NCBI GenBank assembly: GCA_964468805.1
Contig: CAYXWM010000006.1
Span: 1-64,000, forward strand
Length of the DNA: 64,000 nt
Direction: 5' to 3'
Origin: CAYXWM01 sp964468805
GTDB lineage: Bacteria > Bacillota > Clostridia > Lachnospirales > WRBF01
Below are positions 1 through 7,140 of this stretch, piece by piece (within the stretch, counting starts at the first letter, position 1; each line of letters begins with the position of its first letter). A model generated the notes under the pieces. The model made no database searches. It had not been told where the DNA came from and saw only the letters and a program-made list of their open reading frames with translations. The position numbers and the translations under genes are program-made.

Positions 1-709
1 TCCAGTCTTGCCCATTTAAAATAAGCGGACCGGTTCCGTCGTTATAACGAGGACCTTGCGGATAGGGTACGGCAGGATTAGATCCACCGCCGGAAGAATT
101 AATATCTCCCGCTACACTTATAAAGTTAGTGGGTTTTAATCCGCCAAGGGGTACAATGGCGCCGCCGCTATGCGGTTTTAATTGCCCCTGATAGCCGTTT
201 AACGGATTACCGTCAGTGTCCCAACGGAGTATAAAAACATCTCCCGGGTCACCGGTAATATTTATTTTTGTGTTGAAACTAAGCCCACTTGTTATATTAA
301 TGACGTATATTTCGTCAATACCGTTCTGAGTGTTTAATCCGTTTAACGAGGTGGATGAAACACTTGTAAATCCCGGTGTGGCGGGCAGAGCGTTAATTTG
401 TTGGATAGCACTGACCAAATCAGCTTGCAGGTCGTTAATAAGTGTAATTTTATTCAATGCCGAAAACGCCTGTCCCGGATTGTTGTTTACTATTGCTTGC
501 CAAGCAGAAAGCGTGCTGTCGTTTGTGCTGATAGTTCCGGCGTATGCAAAGCTACCGCTTGTTCGCTCAGCGGCAATTAAACCGTTTACCGCTACGTTAC
601 CTAAATATCCCTTTGAAGCACTTTGCCAGTTGGCATCATCATTTCCGTCTGCAAAGAAAAACAAATAATCAATCAAGTTGCCTAAATTTATTCCACCGAT
701 GATACTCAT
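1..709 (-). CDS. Surface-type structural protein, 3' end cut by the window edge
   Basis: Reading frame on the minus strand from ATG at 709, open to position 1 (about 236 residues seen). It starts MSIIGGINLGNLIDYLFFF and has no signal peptide. Seen features: an N-terminal hydrophobic stretch, then Ser/Thr/Asn/Gly-rich beta-like sequence with GNVAVNG near residue 33, VFILRWDTDGNP near residue 160, and a Gly/Ser linker (SSGGGSNP) near residue 210. The start codon overlaps the stop of the upstream PNIP gene (TAATG), so the two are translationally coupled. I do not recognise a named family. The composition, lack of a secretion signal and pairing with a PNIP gene would fit a spore-surface or other self-assembling protein, but that is inference. 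Confidence 0.75.
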   Translation of the reverse strand, partial: MSIIGGINLGNLIDYLFFFADGNDDANWQSASKGYLGNVAVNGLIAAERTSGSFAYAGTISTNDSTLSAWQAIVNNNPGQAFSALNKITLINDLQADLVSAIQQINALPATPGFTSVSSTSLNGLNTQNGIDEIYVINITSGLSFNTKINITGDPGDVFILRWDTDGNPLNGYQGQLKPHSGGAIVPLGGLKPTNFISVAGDINSSGGGSNPAVPYPQGPRYNDGTGPLILNGQDW

Positions 710-1113
710 TAAGCATCACCTCCTTTTGTGTAATAATAAGCTTTGTCATTGGCTGTGACCTTTATGCCGTTATATTCAGCAGTAACAGTGGCAATGTTAA
801 GATGAATTTTCCTGTTACATATACGAGAAATATCCTCCATCTTCATACCCAGGAGCATCTGGTTCTTTATAACATTACGCATAGTACCGGAAACCGAATC
901 ATTGATTTGCAGAATCTCTCTGATACTTGCAGGTTTTGGAATTCTGCGTCCATTCAAAGTACCTACTGCATATTGAATTTTTTCCGCTTCGGCGTTTAAA
1001 ATATGCGAAAGACCCAGTTCTTCAAGTGCAACCGAAGCAAGGAGCAAATTAGCAGACGTCTCCTCGTCAATTCCGATGTTCGGATCAATATTAGGTATAT
1101 TGGGAAATGACAT
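709..1113 (-). CDS. PNIP-family small protein, copy 1
   Basis: 134 residues, ATG at 1113 with an AAAGGAG-like site just upstream. It begins MSFPNIPNIDP and has two blocks shared with the copies at 1379-1687 and 1835-2206: LLLASVALEELGLSHILNAE followed by AEKIQYAVGTL, and NDSVSGTMRNVIKNQMLLG. The middle is predicted helical. The last ~30 residues (after the MEDI block) are unique and polar. No signal peptide or membrane segment. From memory, proteins opening with this PNIPNI motif occur in spore-forming Firmicutes near collagen-like or exosporium genes; this was not checked. The gene overlaps the downstream surface-type gene by one base. Function unknown. Confidence 0.8.
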   Translation of the reverse strand: MSFPNIPNIDPNIGIDEETSANLLLASVALEELGLSHILNAEAEKIQYAVGTLNGRRIPKPASIREILQINDSVSGTMRNVIKNQMLLGMKMEDISRICNRKIHLNIATVTAEYNGIKVTANDKAYYYTKGGDA

Positions 1114-1158
1114 AACATATCTCCTTTCGTAAAGGCATCGTAAAGATGCCGTAGAATA

Positions 1159-1193
1159 AAAAAACAGCGGTTTTCAAAGACACCGCTGTTTTT
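1159..1193 (-). terminator. Rho-independent terminator
   Basis: Stem AAAACAGCGG / CCGCTGTTTT with a 12-base loop and T-run on the minus strand. It lies between two minus-strand PNIP genes, so it should end transcripts from the gene at 1379-1687 before the downstream pair. Confidence 0.75.
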
Positions 1194-1378
1194 GATAACT
1201 GATTAGGGGTTGTTTGAAAATCAAATTTGAGGTCATTTTTCAGATATTTTTTGCAAAGCAGAGGAACGACAACGACGCATAATACAGGACTTTATGCCGA
1301 GAAAAGTTGACACAGCTTTGCTGAAAATTTACGGAAAACATCTAAAAAAGAACCGAAAATTAATTTTTAAAACAAGCC

Positions 1379-1687
1379 CTATTCTTTACTGTATAAACCT
1401 ATAGTATCCTCAAGCTTAAATCCCAGAAGCATCTGATTCTTAATAACGTTACGTAATGTCATACAAACGCTGTCATCCAATGCAATCAATTGACGGAAAG
1501 TAGGAGGATCAATAGGGGCTGCACCCTTCAATGTTCCGAGAACATATTGGATTTTTTCAGCTTCGGCGTTTAAAATATGTGCTTGAGCAAGTTCCTCCAT
1601 TGCGATAGATGATAATAACAAGTTGTAAGATTGTTCCGCTGTAAGTGTAATTTTCGGATCGATATTCGGTATATTGGGCATTGACAT
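1379..1687 (-). CDS. PNIP-family small protein, copy 2
   Basis: 102 residues, ATG at 1687 behind a GGGGGT-type site. It begins MSMPNIPNIDPKITL. The conserved blocks LLLSSIAMEELAQAHILNAE, AEKIQYVLGTL and TLRNVIKNQMLLGFKLED are in the same order as in copy 1. It ends shortly after the second block, without the extra tail of copy 1. No secretion signal. Convergent/divergent placement around copy 3 and separate terminators suggest independent transcription. Function unknown; the repeated helix-rich core suggests an assembly or coat-type role, which is inference. Confidence 0.78.
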   Translation of the reverse strand: MSMPNIPNIDPKITLTAEQSYNLLLSSIAMEELAQAHILNAEAEKIQYVLGTLKGAAPIDPPTFRQLIALDDSVCMTLRNVIKNQMLLGFKLEDTIGLYSKE

Positions 1688-1770
1688 TTAGATTTACCCC
1701 CTTTCTCTGAGTATTTGACTAAATAAATAATAGCACGCATTAATTTATGTAGACATACTATATACTATGA

Positions 1771-1820
1771 CTTGTCTCAAAAATGTGTGCTAAACTTGTC
1801 TCAAAAAATGTGTGCTTAAA
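1771..1820. repeat. Two tandem copies of a ~24-bp sequence
   Basis: CTTGTCTCAAAAATGTGTGC followed by TAAA is repeated at once as CTTGTCTCAAAAAATGTGTG + CTTAAA. The repeat lies directly before the ribosome binding site of the plus-strand PNIP gene and opposite the start of the minus-strand one. It could be an operator for the divergent pair or remnants of insertion-element ends. Confidence 0.6.
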
Positions 1821-1834
1821 AAGGAGGTAAAAAT

Positions 1835-2206
1835 ATGTCCATGCCCAACATTCCCGACTTTAAACCGGAAATAGATATATCTTTCGAACAAGCGTTAAAT
1901 CTGCTGTTAACCTCAATTACCATGGAAGAAATAAGTTTGTCAAAACTAATGGATACAGAAAATGAAATAATTAAATATGCCATCGAAAAGAATAAGCAAA
2001 ACAACGGAACCATGGAGGATATTTTGTTGATAAACAACAGTGTAAACTCTACTATTATGAATATAAGTAAAATGCAAATGTTGTTACAATCAAAGTTGGA
2101 AAACTTAGAACGTCTCATATCAAAAACATCAAACCAATCATCTCAGCCATCCGGTCCGAAAGAACCCACAATATCCTCTGAGCCCGGGAACAATGACGAT
2201 AATTAA
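1835..2206 (+). CDS. PNIP-family small protein, copy 3 (opposite strand)
   Basis: 123 residues, ATG at 1835 with AAAGGAGG eight bases upstream. It begins MSMPNIPDFKPEIDI. The core is more diverged than in the other two copies: LLLTSITMEEISLSKLMD, then a block ending NNSVNSTIMNISKMQMLLQSK. The C-terminal ~25 residues are rich in Ser, Pro, Gln, Glu and Asn (SNQSSQPSGP...) and look disordered. No signal peptide. It is divergent from copy 2 and followed by its own terminator. Family membership rests on the shared opening motif and the spacing of the two helical blocks. Function unknown. Confidence 0.78.
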   Translation: MSMPNIPDFKPEIDISFEQALNLLLTSITMEEISLSKLMDTENEIIKYAIEKNKQNNGTMEDILLINNSVNSTIMNISKMQMLLQSKLENLERLISKTSNQSSQPSGPKEPTISSEPGNNDDN

Positions 2207-2228
2207 AAGGTAGGCTTTAGACACTTAT

Positions 2229-2257
2229 AAAACGGTTGGAACACACCGTTTTTTTAT
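2229..2257 (+). terminator. Rho-independent terminator
   Basis: AAAACGGT / ACCGTTTT stem with an 8-base loop running into a T-tract, directly after the plus-strand PNIP gene. Confidence 0.75.
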
Positions 2258-2264
2258 TACGCTA

Positions 2265-2404
2265 TATACTTAATTGCATAAGGAACAGTAACAAAAGCTA
2301 TTCTTCGTAAACGGTTCGCTCTTGCGTTTTTTATTAAAAAAACACCGGTCGCTCACCACTGCGAATATACGCTTTTGTTACTTCTTAACTTATAATTAAG
2401 TATA
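2265..2404. mobile_element. MITE family A, copy 1 (full length)
   Basis: 140-bp near-palindrome beginning TATACTTAATTGCATAAGGA and ending in the imperfect inverse (...TTATAATTAAGTATA). Both arms contain GTAACAAAAGC, and the interior can also fold on itself. It encodes nothing. It lies in a spacer between convergent genes. Copies at 8679, 19612, 37706 and 50326 and a shorter variant at 7014 define the family. TA at both outer ends fits TA-targeting elements such as IS630/mariner relatives; that assignment is inference. Confidence 0.8.
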
Positions 2405-2410
2405 TAATCT

Positions 2411-2467
2411 AAAAGAGCAAAACAACCGCTTACTGTTTCACTTAGTCGGCGGTTGTTTTGCTCTTTT
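2411..2467 (-). terminator. Rho-independent terminator of the GNAT gene
   Basis: A 19-bp perfect stem (AAAAGAGCAAAACAACCGC and its inverse at 2449-2467) lies seven bases past the stop of the minus-strand acetyltransferase gene. Confidence 0.85.
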
Positions 2468-2473
2468 GTAAAG

Positions 2474-2986
2474 TTAAATTGTGTTTATTGTGCCTTTAAT
2501 ATTGTGCAATGATCCTTCATTTAATTCTGTAACCATACTCCACTCTGCATTTTTATCATTGACATGGAATATTTCATATTCGTAAGTAGGTTTAAAGCCA
2601 ACTTTCCTGTAAAAGGTTGGGTCACCGCAAAGAAATACAGCTTTATAGCCTAAATTTTTAGCAATACCAAACGCCTCTTGCATTAAAGTACGAGCTATAC
2701 CTTGCCTAAAATATTCCGGATGAACACTAATCGGGGACAGCAGCAATTCAAAAAGTTTTCCGGTTGGTGTATCTATTGCTGTTTTATATAAAACTATTTG
2801 CCCGATAATTTTTCCGTCCTTGTCTTCTGCAACCAATGACAACTGCGGTATAAAAGTATCTTTTTTTCGAACGTCATTTAGATAGTCGGCTTCGGAATCG
2901 TCAGAATCGGACGTTGTAGCAAACGATGCTTTTACAAGGGCATAAACCTCGTCATAATCGGATCGTTTTTCTTGTCTTATTTTCAT
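2474..2986 (-). CDS. GNAT-family N-acetyltransferase (YhbS-like)
   Basis: 170 residues. One GNAT domain fills the protein: beta-strands SLVAEDKDGKIIGQIVLYK (residues ~50-68), then the acyl-CoA binding region SVHPEYFRQGIARTLMQEA, which matches the V-x-P-x-x-[QR]-x-x-G-[IV]-[AG] motif. A GDPTFYRKVGF segment near 121-131 is typical of the YhbS subgroup. It transfers an acyl group from acyl-CoA to an amine; the substrate cannot be read from sequence. Monocistronic, with its own terminator. A second, only distantly similar GNAT protein lies at 16724-17359, so the two bracket the first half of the sugar locus. Start chosen at the ATG 2986. Confidence 0.88.
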   Translation of the reverse strand: MKIRQEKRSDYDEVYALVKASFATTSDSDDSEADYLNDVRKKDTFIPQLSLVAEDKDGKIIGQIVLYKTAIDTPTGKLFELLLSPISVHPEYFRQGIARTLMQEAFGIAKNLGYKAVFLCGDPTFYRKVGFKPTYEYEIFHVNDKNAEWSMVTELNEGSLHNIKGTINTI

Positions 2987-3137
2987 AATGTATACTCCCG
3001 GAATGTAGTTAATCTTATTTTTTGTTGTGTATATGTAATTAATAAATGGACGTAAGAAATATCAGTATACCATATGAGCTATACTTTATAATATTTTGAA
3101 TATTTTCAAGAATATAAAAATAAATTTTATTTACATA

Positions 3138-3165
3138 TTGACAAAATAAAATTTTATTCTATAAT
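3138..3165 (+). promoter_or_regulatory. Sigma-A promoter with embedded palindromic operator
   Basis: TTGACA (3138-3143), 16-base spacer, TATAAT (3160-3165). The spacer contains the perfect 14-bp palindrome AATAAAATTTTATT (3145-3158). The identical arrangement occurs at 14062-14089, and the palindrome lies at the start of transcription of the rpiR-type gene (13080-13093). A degenerate copy (AATAAATTTTATT) lies just upstream near 3117-3130. Binding here would block RNA polymerase, so repression by the RpiR protein is the likely mode. Confidence 0.75.
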
Positions 3166-3254
3166 AATAAGTACAGAAATAAATTCCGTTTCAGAAAACC
3201 CCTTGATAGAGTTTTCTGTTAATCAAACAATAAATTATTAAAGGAGATGTTTTA

Positions 3255-4067
3255 ATGAAGGTAAACATAAAAGACAAGGTGGCGATAATCACAGGAGGAG
3301 CTTCAGGTATAGGAGAAGCAGGAGCCCGTATTTTAGCAGAAAACGATTGCAAATTGCTATTGGTAGACCTTAACCAAGAACGGCTTAATATGGTGGTTGA
3401 AGAAATTAAATCAGCCGGCGGAGATTGTTTTGGAATTTGTGCGGACGTAGCCGAGGAAGATGCTGTAATAGACTTCTTTTCTAAAGCAGTAGAAAAATGG
3501 GGCAGAGTAGATATTCTTATAAACAGTGCCGGTCGTGATTCCTTATCTCCTCCTATAAGCGAAGTTACCCTTGAAGAATGGAATTTAACCATAGGTCCAA
3601 ACTTAACCGGTGTTTTCCTTTGCTGTCGTGAAGCCTTTAAAATTATGGAAAAGCAAGAAAGCGGCGGTCGCATAATGAATATAGGTTCATCTTCCGCGAA
3701 AGTTGCTTCCAGCCCGGGACATAGCCCTTACAGAGCTTCCAAACACGGTATGATGGGGTTCAGCAAAAATATTCTTTTGGAAGGCGTAGGCAAAAACATC
3801 GGCGTAACCGTAATTAATCCCTCACACGTAAAAACCCCTATGACCGAAATTATAGACCAAGGTATTTACGAAGGTGACATTCCCGCCTACTTAGACGGTT
3901 GGTTAGACGAACAAGAACGCAAAGAAGGTATACATGCCAGCTGTATAGACGTTGATAATGTTGCGGAAATCATTCTTTACGTGGCTACTCGTACACCGGA
4001 CGTTACCATTCCTCAAATTTCCTTCTATCCTACCCATAAAGCACACCGCTACGGTATGGAAGTTTAA
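3255..4067 (+). CDS. SDR-family NAD(P)-dependent oxidoreductase
   Basis: 270 residues, ATG at 3255 with AAAGGAG upstream. Classical short-chain dehydrogenase: cofactor motif TGGASGIGEAG (residues ~14-24), VDL acidic residue after beta-2 (NAD preference likely), NSAG near 90, catalytic Ser (GSSSAKV), then Y-R-A-S-K. It interconverts an alcohol and a carbonyl on a small polyol or sugar. It is first in the sugar locus, behind the palindrome-controlled promoter and ahead of the GlpK-like kinase and ABC importer, so it probably oxidises the imported substrate or an intermediate. The C-terminal ~50 residues contain a His/Tyr-rich end (YPTHKAHRYG) whose role is unknown. Exact substrate unknown. Confidence 0.88.
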   Translation: MKVNIKDKVAIITGGASGIGEAGARILAENDCKLLLVDLNQERLNMVVEEIKSAGGDCFGICADVAEEDAVIDFFSKAVEKWGRVDILINSAGRDSLSPPISEVTLEEWNLTIGPNLTGVFLCCREAFKIMEKQESGGRIMNIGSSSAKVASSPGHSPYRASKHGMMGFSKNILLEGVGKNIGVTVINPSHVKTPMTEIIDQGIYEGDIPAYLDGWLDEQERKEGIHASCIDVDNVAEIILYVATRTPDVTIPQISFYPTHKAHRYGMEV

Positions 4068-4218
4068 TTTACATAGTAAACAATTAGTCAACAGCAAGAC
4101 GTATTTCTTCCTTTTAATAATAAAATATGTGAACTTTAAAAACATTTAATGTCTTTTCCGAGTAAATAATATTTTAATATTTCTCTTTTAATAAGAAGCT
4201 AAAAAGGAAGTGTTGCCA

Positions 4219-5733
4219 ATGCAAAAAAAGTATGTAATGGCATTTGACGCAGGAACCACCGGATGCCGTAGCATAGTTTTTGATAAAAGCGGAAATATCG
4301 TTACGAGCGCATATCAAGAATTTCCGCAAATATATCCCAAACCGGGTTGGGTAGAGCATGACCCAATGGATATTTGGAATACGCAAATAGGAACGGCTCG
4401 CTCGGCTATAGCCCAACTGGGAGCGGATTGTTCGGAAATAGCCGCTATAGGAATAACAAACCAACGTGAAACAACAGTGGTTTGGGAAAAAGCCACCGGA
4501 AAACCTGTAATGAACGCAATAGTCTGGCAGGACAGGCGAACAGCAGCTATTTGTGAACAATTAAAGGAACAAGGGCTGGAGGATTACATAAAAGAAAACA
4601 CCGGATTACTCATAGATGCTTACTTTTCCGGTACAAAAATCAAGTGGATTTTAGATAATGTTGAAGGTGCCCGAGCCAAAGCCCAAGAAGGCGAATTGCT
4701 TTTTGGTACTATAGATACTTGGCTAATCTGGAATTTAACCGGCGGCAAGGCTCACGTTATCGACTATTCAAATGCATCTCGTACTCTCCTTTTTAACATC
4801 AAGACACTCAGCTGGGACGAAAAGATGCTAAAAGCCTTAGATATACCTTTGGCTATGTTGCCCGAAACTTTGCCCTCAAGCTGTGTTTACGGCGAAACAG
4901 ACCCTTATCTATTCGACGGCGGTTCCATTCCGGTAGCGGGAGCAATAGGCGACCAACAAGCGGCATTGTTTGGTCAGGCTTGTTTTAGCGAAGGCTTGGT
5001 AAAAGCAACTTACGGAACCGGCGGCTCTCTTATGATGAACACCGGCTATCAACCTAAATTTTCAAAGCACGGTATGCTGACAACTGTTGCTTGGGGTATA
5101 GACGGCAAGGTGGAATATGCCCTTGAAGGCTTGCTCTATGTATTGGGTGCTTCTGTGCAATGGTTGCGTGACGAATTACGTATAGTTGGAAGTTCTGCGG
5201 AAACCGAGTATTTTGCTTCGCAGGTTCCCGATACAGCCGGGGTTTATTTTGTACCTGCTTTTGTGGGTCTTTCCGCTCCTTACTGGGACCAATATGCCAG
5301 AGGCTCCATAATGGGTTTAACCAGGGGAAGCAACCGTAATCACATTATCCGTGCCACTCTTGAATCTATGGCGTACCAAATTCGGGATGTAATCGAATGT
5401 ATGCAGCAGGATTCGGGCATTTCAAATTCAGCCCTTAAAGTCGACGGCGGTGCTTGCCGAAATAATTTCCTTATGCAATTTCAAGCGGATTTACTGGGCG
5501 TTGAGGTAATGCGCCCGAAAGTAGTGGATACCACTGCTCGAGGTGCCGCTTTCCTGGCGGGATTGGCAACAGGCTTTTGGCGTGATAAACAAGAACTTCT
5601 GGATACTTTTGAATTAGACAAACAATTCTCACCTACTTTGGAAAAAGACGCTCGTGATAAATTATATCAAGGTTGGAAAAAAGCCGTAGATCGAGTTCGT
5701 GATTGGGAATCTAAAGAAGATAACCCGGCTTAA
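4219..5733 (+). CDS. FGGY-family carbohydrate kinase, glycerol-kinase-like
   Basis: 504 residues from ATG 4219 (AAAAGGAAG nine bases upstream; a GTG at 4210 lies inside that site and is rejected). It aligns with glycerol kinase throughout: phosphate loop DAGTTGCR (10-17), GITNQRE with R83/E84, WQDRR (103-107), Y135, GDQQAALFG with D245, and a second ATP-site motif DGGACRNNFLMQ. R83, E84, W103, Y135 and D245 keep E. coli GlpK numbering, but the substrate-contacting residue 270 is Ser instead of Phe (GTGGSLMM against GTGCFMLM; GlpK residues from memory). That would enlarge the pocket, so a C4-C5 polyol is plausible. It follows the SDR and precedes the importer. Confidence 0.85.
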   Translation: MQKKYVMAFDAGTTGCRSIVFDKSGNIVTSAYQEFPQIYPKPGWVEHDPMDIWNTQIGTARSAIAQLGADCSEIAAIGITNQRETTVVWEKATGKPVMNAIVWQDRRTAAICEQLKEQGLEDYIKENTGLLIDAYFSGTKIKWILDNVEGARAKAQEGELLFGTIDTWLIWNLTGGKAHVIDYSNASRTLLFNIKTLSWDEKMLKALDIPLAMLPETLPSSCVYGETDPYLFDGGSIPVAGAIGDQQAALFGQACFSEGLVKATYGTGGSLMMNTGYQPKFSKHGMLTTVAWGIDGKVEYALEGLLYVLGASVQWLRDELRIVGSSAETEYFASQVPDTAGVYFVPAFVGLSAPYWDQYARGSIMGLTRGSNRNHIIRATLESMAYQIRDVIECMQQDSGISNSALKVDGGACRNNFLMQFQADLLGVEVMRPKVVDTTARGAAFLAGLATGFWRDKQELLDTFELDKQFSPTLEKDARDKLYQGWKKAVDRVRDWESKEDNPA

Positions 5734-5786
5734 ACCCAACCCTAAGAGTAAATGCTGATTTCCGGTGGTAGACATTTTAATATTAC

Positions 5787-5809
5787 GCTAATCCTTCAAT
5801 AGGATTGGC
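5787..5809 (+). promoter_or_regulatory. Intercistronic hairpin
   Basis: GCTAATCCT / AGGATTGGC (one G-U pair) with a 5-base loop between the kinase and the binding-protein gene. There is no T-run, so it may be an mRNA-stability or processing element and not a terminator. Confidence 0.4.
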
Positions 5810-5866
5810 ATTGCATCCTTTTCGGCGTTTACTGCAAATTAATTAATATTGAAAAGGAGAATTTCC

Positions 5867-6847
5867 ATGAAAAAAATATGCCTTGCTTTAGCAGCAATTT
5901 TAATGTTAGGTCTCTTAGCCGGCTGCAGTACTCCCACAAACACTGTAGGTTCCAATATTCCCGAATCGGCAAGCCCCGGTGCGAACTCCGGCGGAGACGG
6001 TTCCAAAAAGTTGGTAATAGGTGCAACTATTTTAACAAGAGAGCATGTTTTTTGGACCATGGTTGAAGAAAGTTTAAAATCAAAAGCAGCGGAATTAGGC
6101 GTAGACATTATTATTTCTGACGGCAAGGGCAACGCCGATGCTCAATATGCTCAAATCCAAGACTTTGTAACCCAAAAGGTTGACGCTATTATAGTCGCTC
6201 CGGTATCATCTGCGGCTTCCGCTTCGGCGGCACAATTGGCAAAAGATGCGGGGATTCCTGTGTTTTCCCTTGTAATTGATACAAAAGGCGAAAGAGTTTC
6301 CTTTATCGGCGTCGATAACATTAAGGGCGGTGAATTGGCAGGCGAATACGCCGCTAAAGCCCTTAACGAAGAGGGAGAATGTGCAATTATATCCTGGGAC
6401 GATTTGGATATTTGTATAGACCGTGCTACAGGATTTAAAAATGCAGTGGAAAAATACCCCAACATGAAAATAGTTTCCGAAATTTCCTATGCAGGAGACA
6501 CAAATAAAGCCGCAAGTATTACTCAAGACTTTATTACCCAATTCCCTAACCTTAAACTTATCTATGCCGTAGGCGACCCGGCAGCAGTAGGTGCAGTTAA
6601 TACCGTTAAAGCGGCCGGAAAAGATATTAAGGTTATAGGTTTTGACGGTAACCCCGAATTCTATTCCGGAACCAAAAACGATCCGGATATCTGGATAGCA
6701 GACGTACAACAAGACCCCAAGGGTTGTGCCGCTTGGTCAGTTGAAATTGCTGTAGCTTACCTTAAAAACGGGAAAACCCCCGAAAAAGAAAATCTTCTGG
6801 CTCCTACTATGATTGATACTGCCGAAGTTATCAAAAAGGGACTTTAA
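5867..6847 (+). CDS. Sugar ABC transporter substrate-binding lipoprotein
   Basis: 326 residues from ATG 5867 (AAAAGGAG eight bases upstream; an upstream TTG at 5849 precedes that site and is rejected). Lipoprotein signal peptide MKKICLALAAILMLGLLAGC, Cys at about residue 20, then a Ser/Pro/Gly/Asn linker. The mature part is a periplasmic-binding fold of the ribose type (RbsB-like, peripla_BP_4): LVIGATILTREHVFWTMVEE, FVTQKVDAIIVAPVS, GVDNIKGGELAGEYAAK, and IYAVGDPAAVGAVNTVKAAG. It captures a sugar or polyol outside the membrane for the ATPase at 7141 and permease at 8857. Followed by a hairpin and two MITE-type elements before the ATPase. Confidence 0.88.
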   Translation: MKKICLALAAILMLGLLAGCSTPTNTVGSNIPESASPGANSGGDGSKKLVIGATILTREHVFWTMVEESLKSKAAELGVDIIISDGKGNADAQYAQIQDFVTQKVDAIIVAPVSSAASASAAQLAKDAGIPVFSLVIDTKGERVSFIGVDNIKGGELAGEYAAKALNEEGECAIISWDDLDICIDRATGFKNAVEKYPNMKIVSEISYAGDTNKAASITQDFITQFPNLKLIYAVGDPAAVGAVNTVKAAGKDIKVIGFDGNPEFYSGTKNDPDIWIADVQQDPKGCAAWSVEIAVAYLKNGKTPEKENLLAPTMIDTAEVIKKGL

Positions 6848-6866
6848 TCTATTTCGTTAATTATAA

Positions 6867-6906
6867 GGTTGTTTTTACAACGCTGTTTGTAAAAACAACC
6901 GACTTT
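6867..6906 (+). terminator. Hairpin after the binding-protein gene
   Basis: GGTTGTTTTTACAA / TTTGTAAAAACAACC stem, 5-6 base loop, then GACTTTTTTCG. It may act as a partial terminator, raising binding-protein mRNA above that of the rest of the operon. Confidence 0.55.
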
Positions 6907-6970
6907 TTCGAATTGATTAATTTCCGGTTCATTGAATTCATCATAATCAGAACGGGGTTTCTTGCTCTTA

Positions 6971-7012
6971 TACTAATTCCGTATAAGTTGAAGGACAAAA
7001 ATGGAATCAGTA
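6971..7012. mobile_element. MITE family B, internal deletion derivative
   Basis: 42 bp starting TACTAATTCC and ending GGAATCAGTA. The first ~29 bases match the arm of the family B copies at 16613 and 37446; the rest is the opposite terminus only. It touches the family A variant that begins at 7014. Confidence 0.6.
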
Positions 7013-7013
7013 T

Positions 7014-7103
7014 TATACTTAAATGCATATGGAGCGGTAAAAAAGCTATTATTGTTAGCTCACAAAATCGCTTTTGTTACTCATTAACCGGTATTTAAGT
7101 ATA
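7014..7103. mobile_element. MITE family A, short diverged variant
   Basis: 90 bp beginning TATACTTAAATGCATATGGA and ending GTATTTAAGTATA, with GCTTTTGTTACTCATTAA near the right end as in full-length copies. The central part is shortened and diverged. Positions 6848-7140 otherwise hold only the hairpin at 6867 and no gene. Confidence 0.6.
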
Positions 7104-7140
7104 ACTCCAAAGGGTTTTCCCACAAAAGGAGGTATCAAGT

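Noticed and set aside
2265..2404. Family A repeats as CRISPR or as ncRNA genes
   Set aside because: Copies are far apart with no spacer pattern, and their ends behave like inverted terminal repeats; transposon-type elements explain them better.
6913..7098. 61-codon open frame on the plus strand
   Set aside because: It runs through the MITE B derivative and the family A variant and has no ribosome site.
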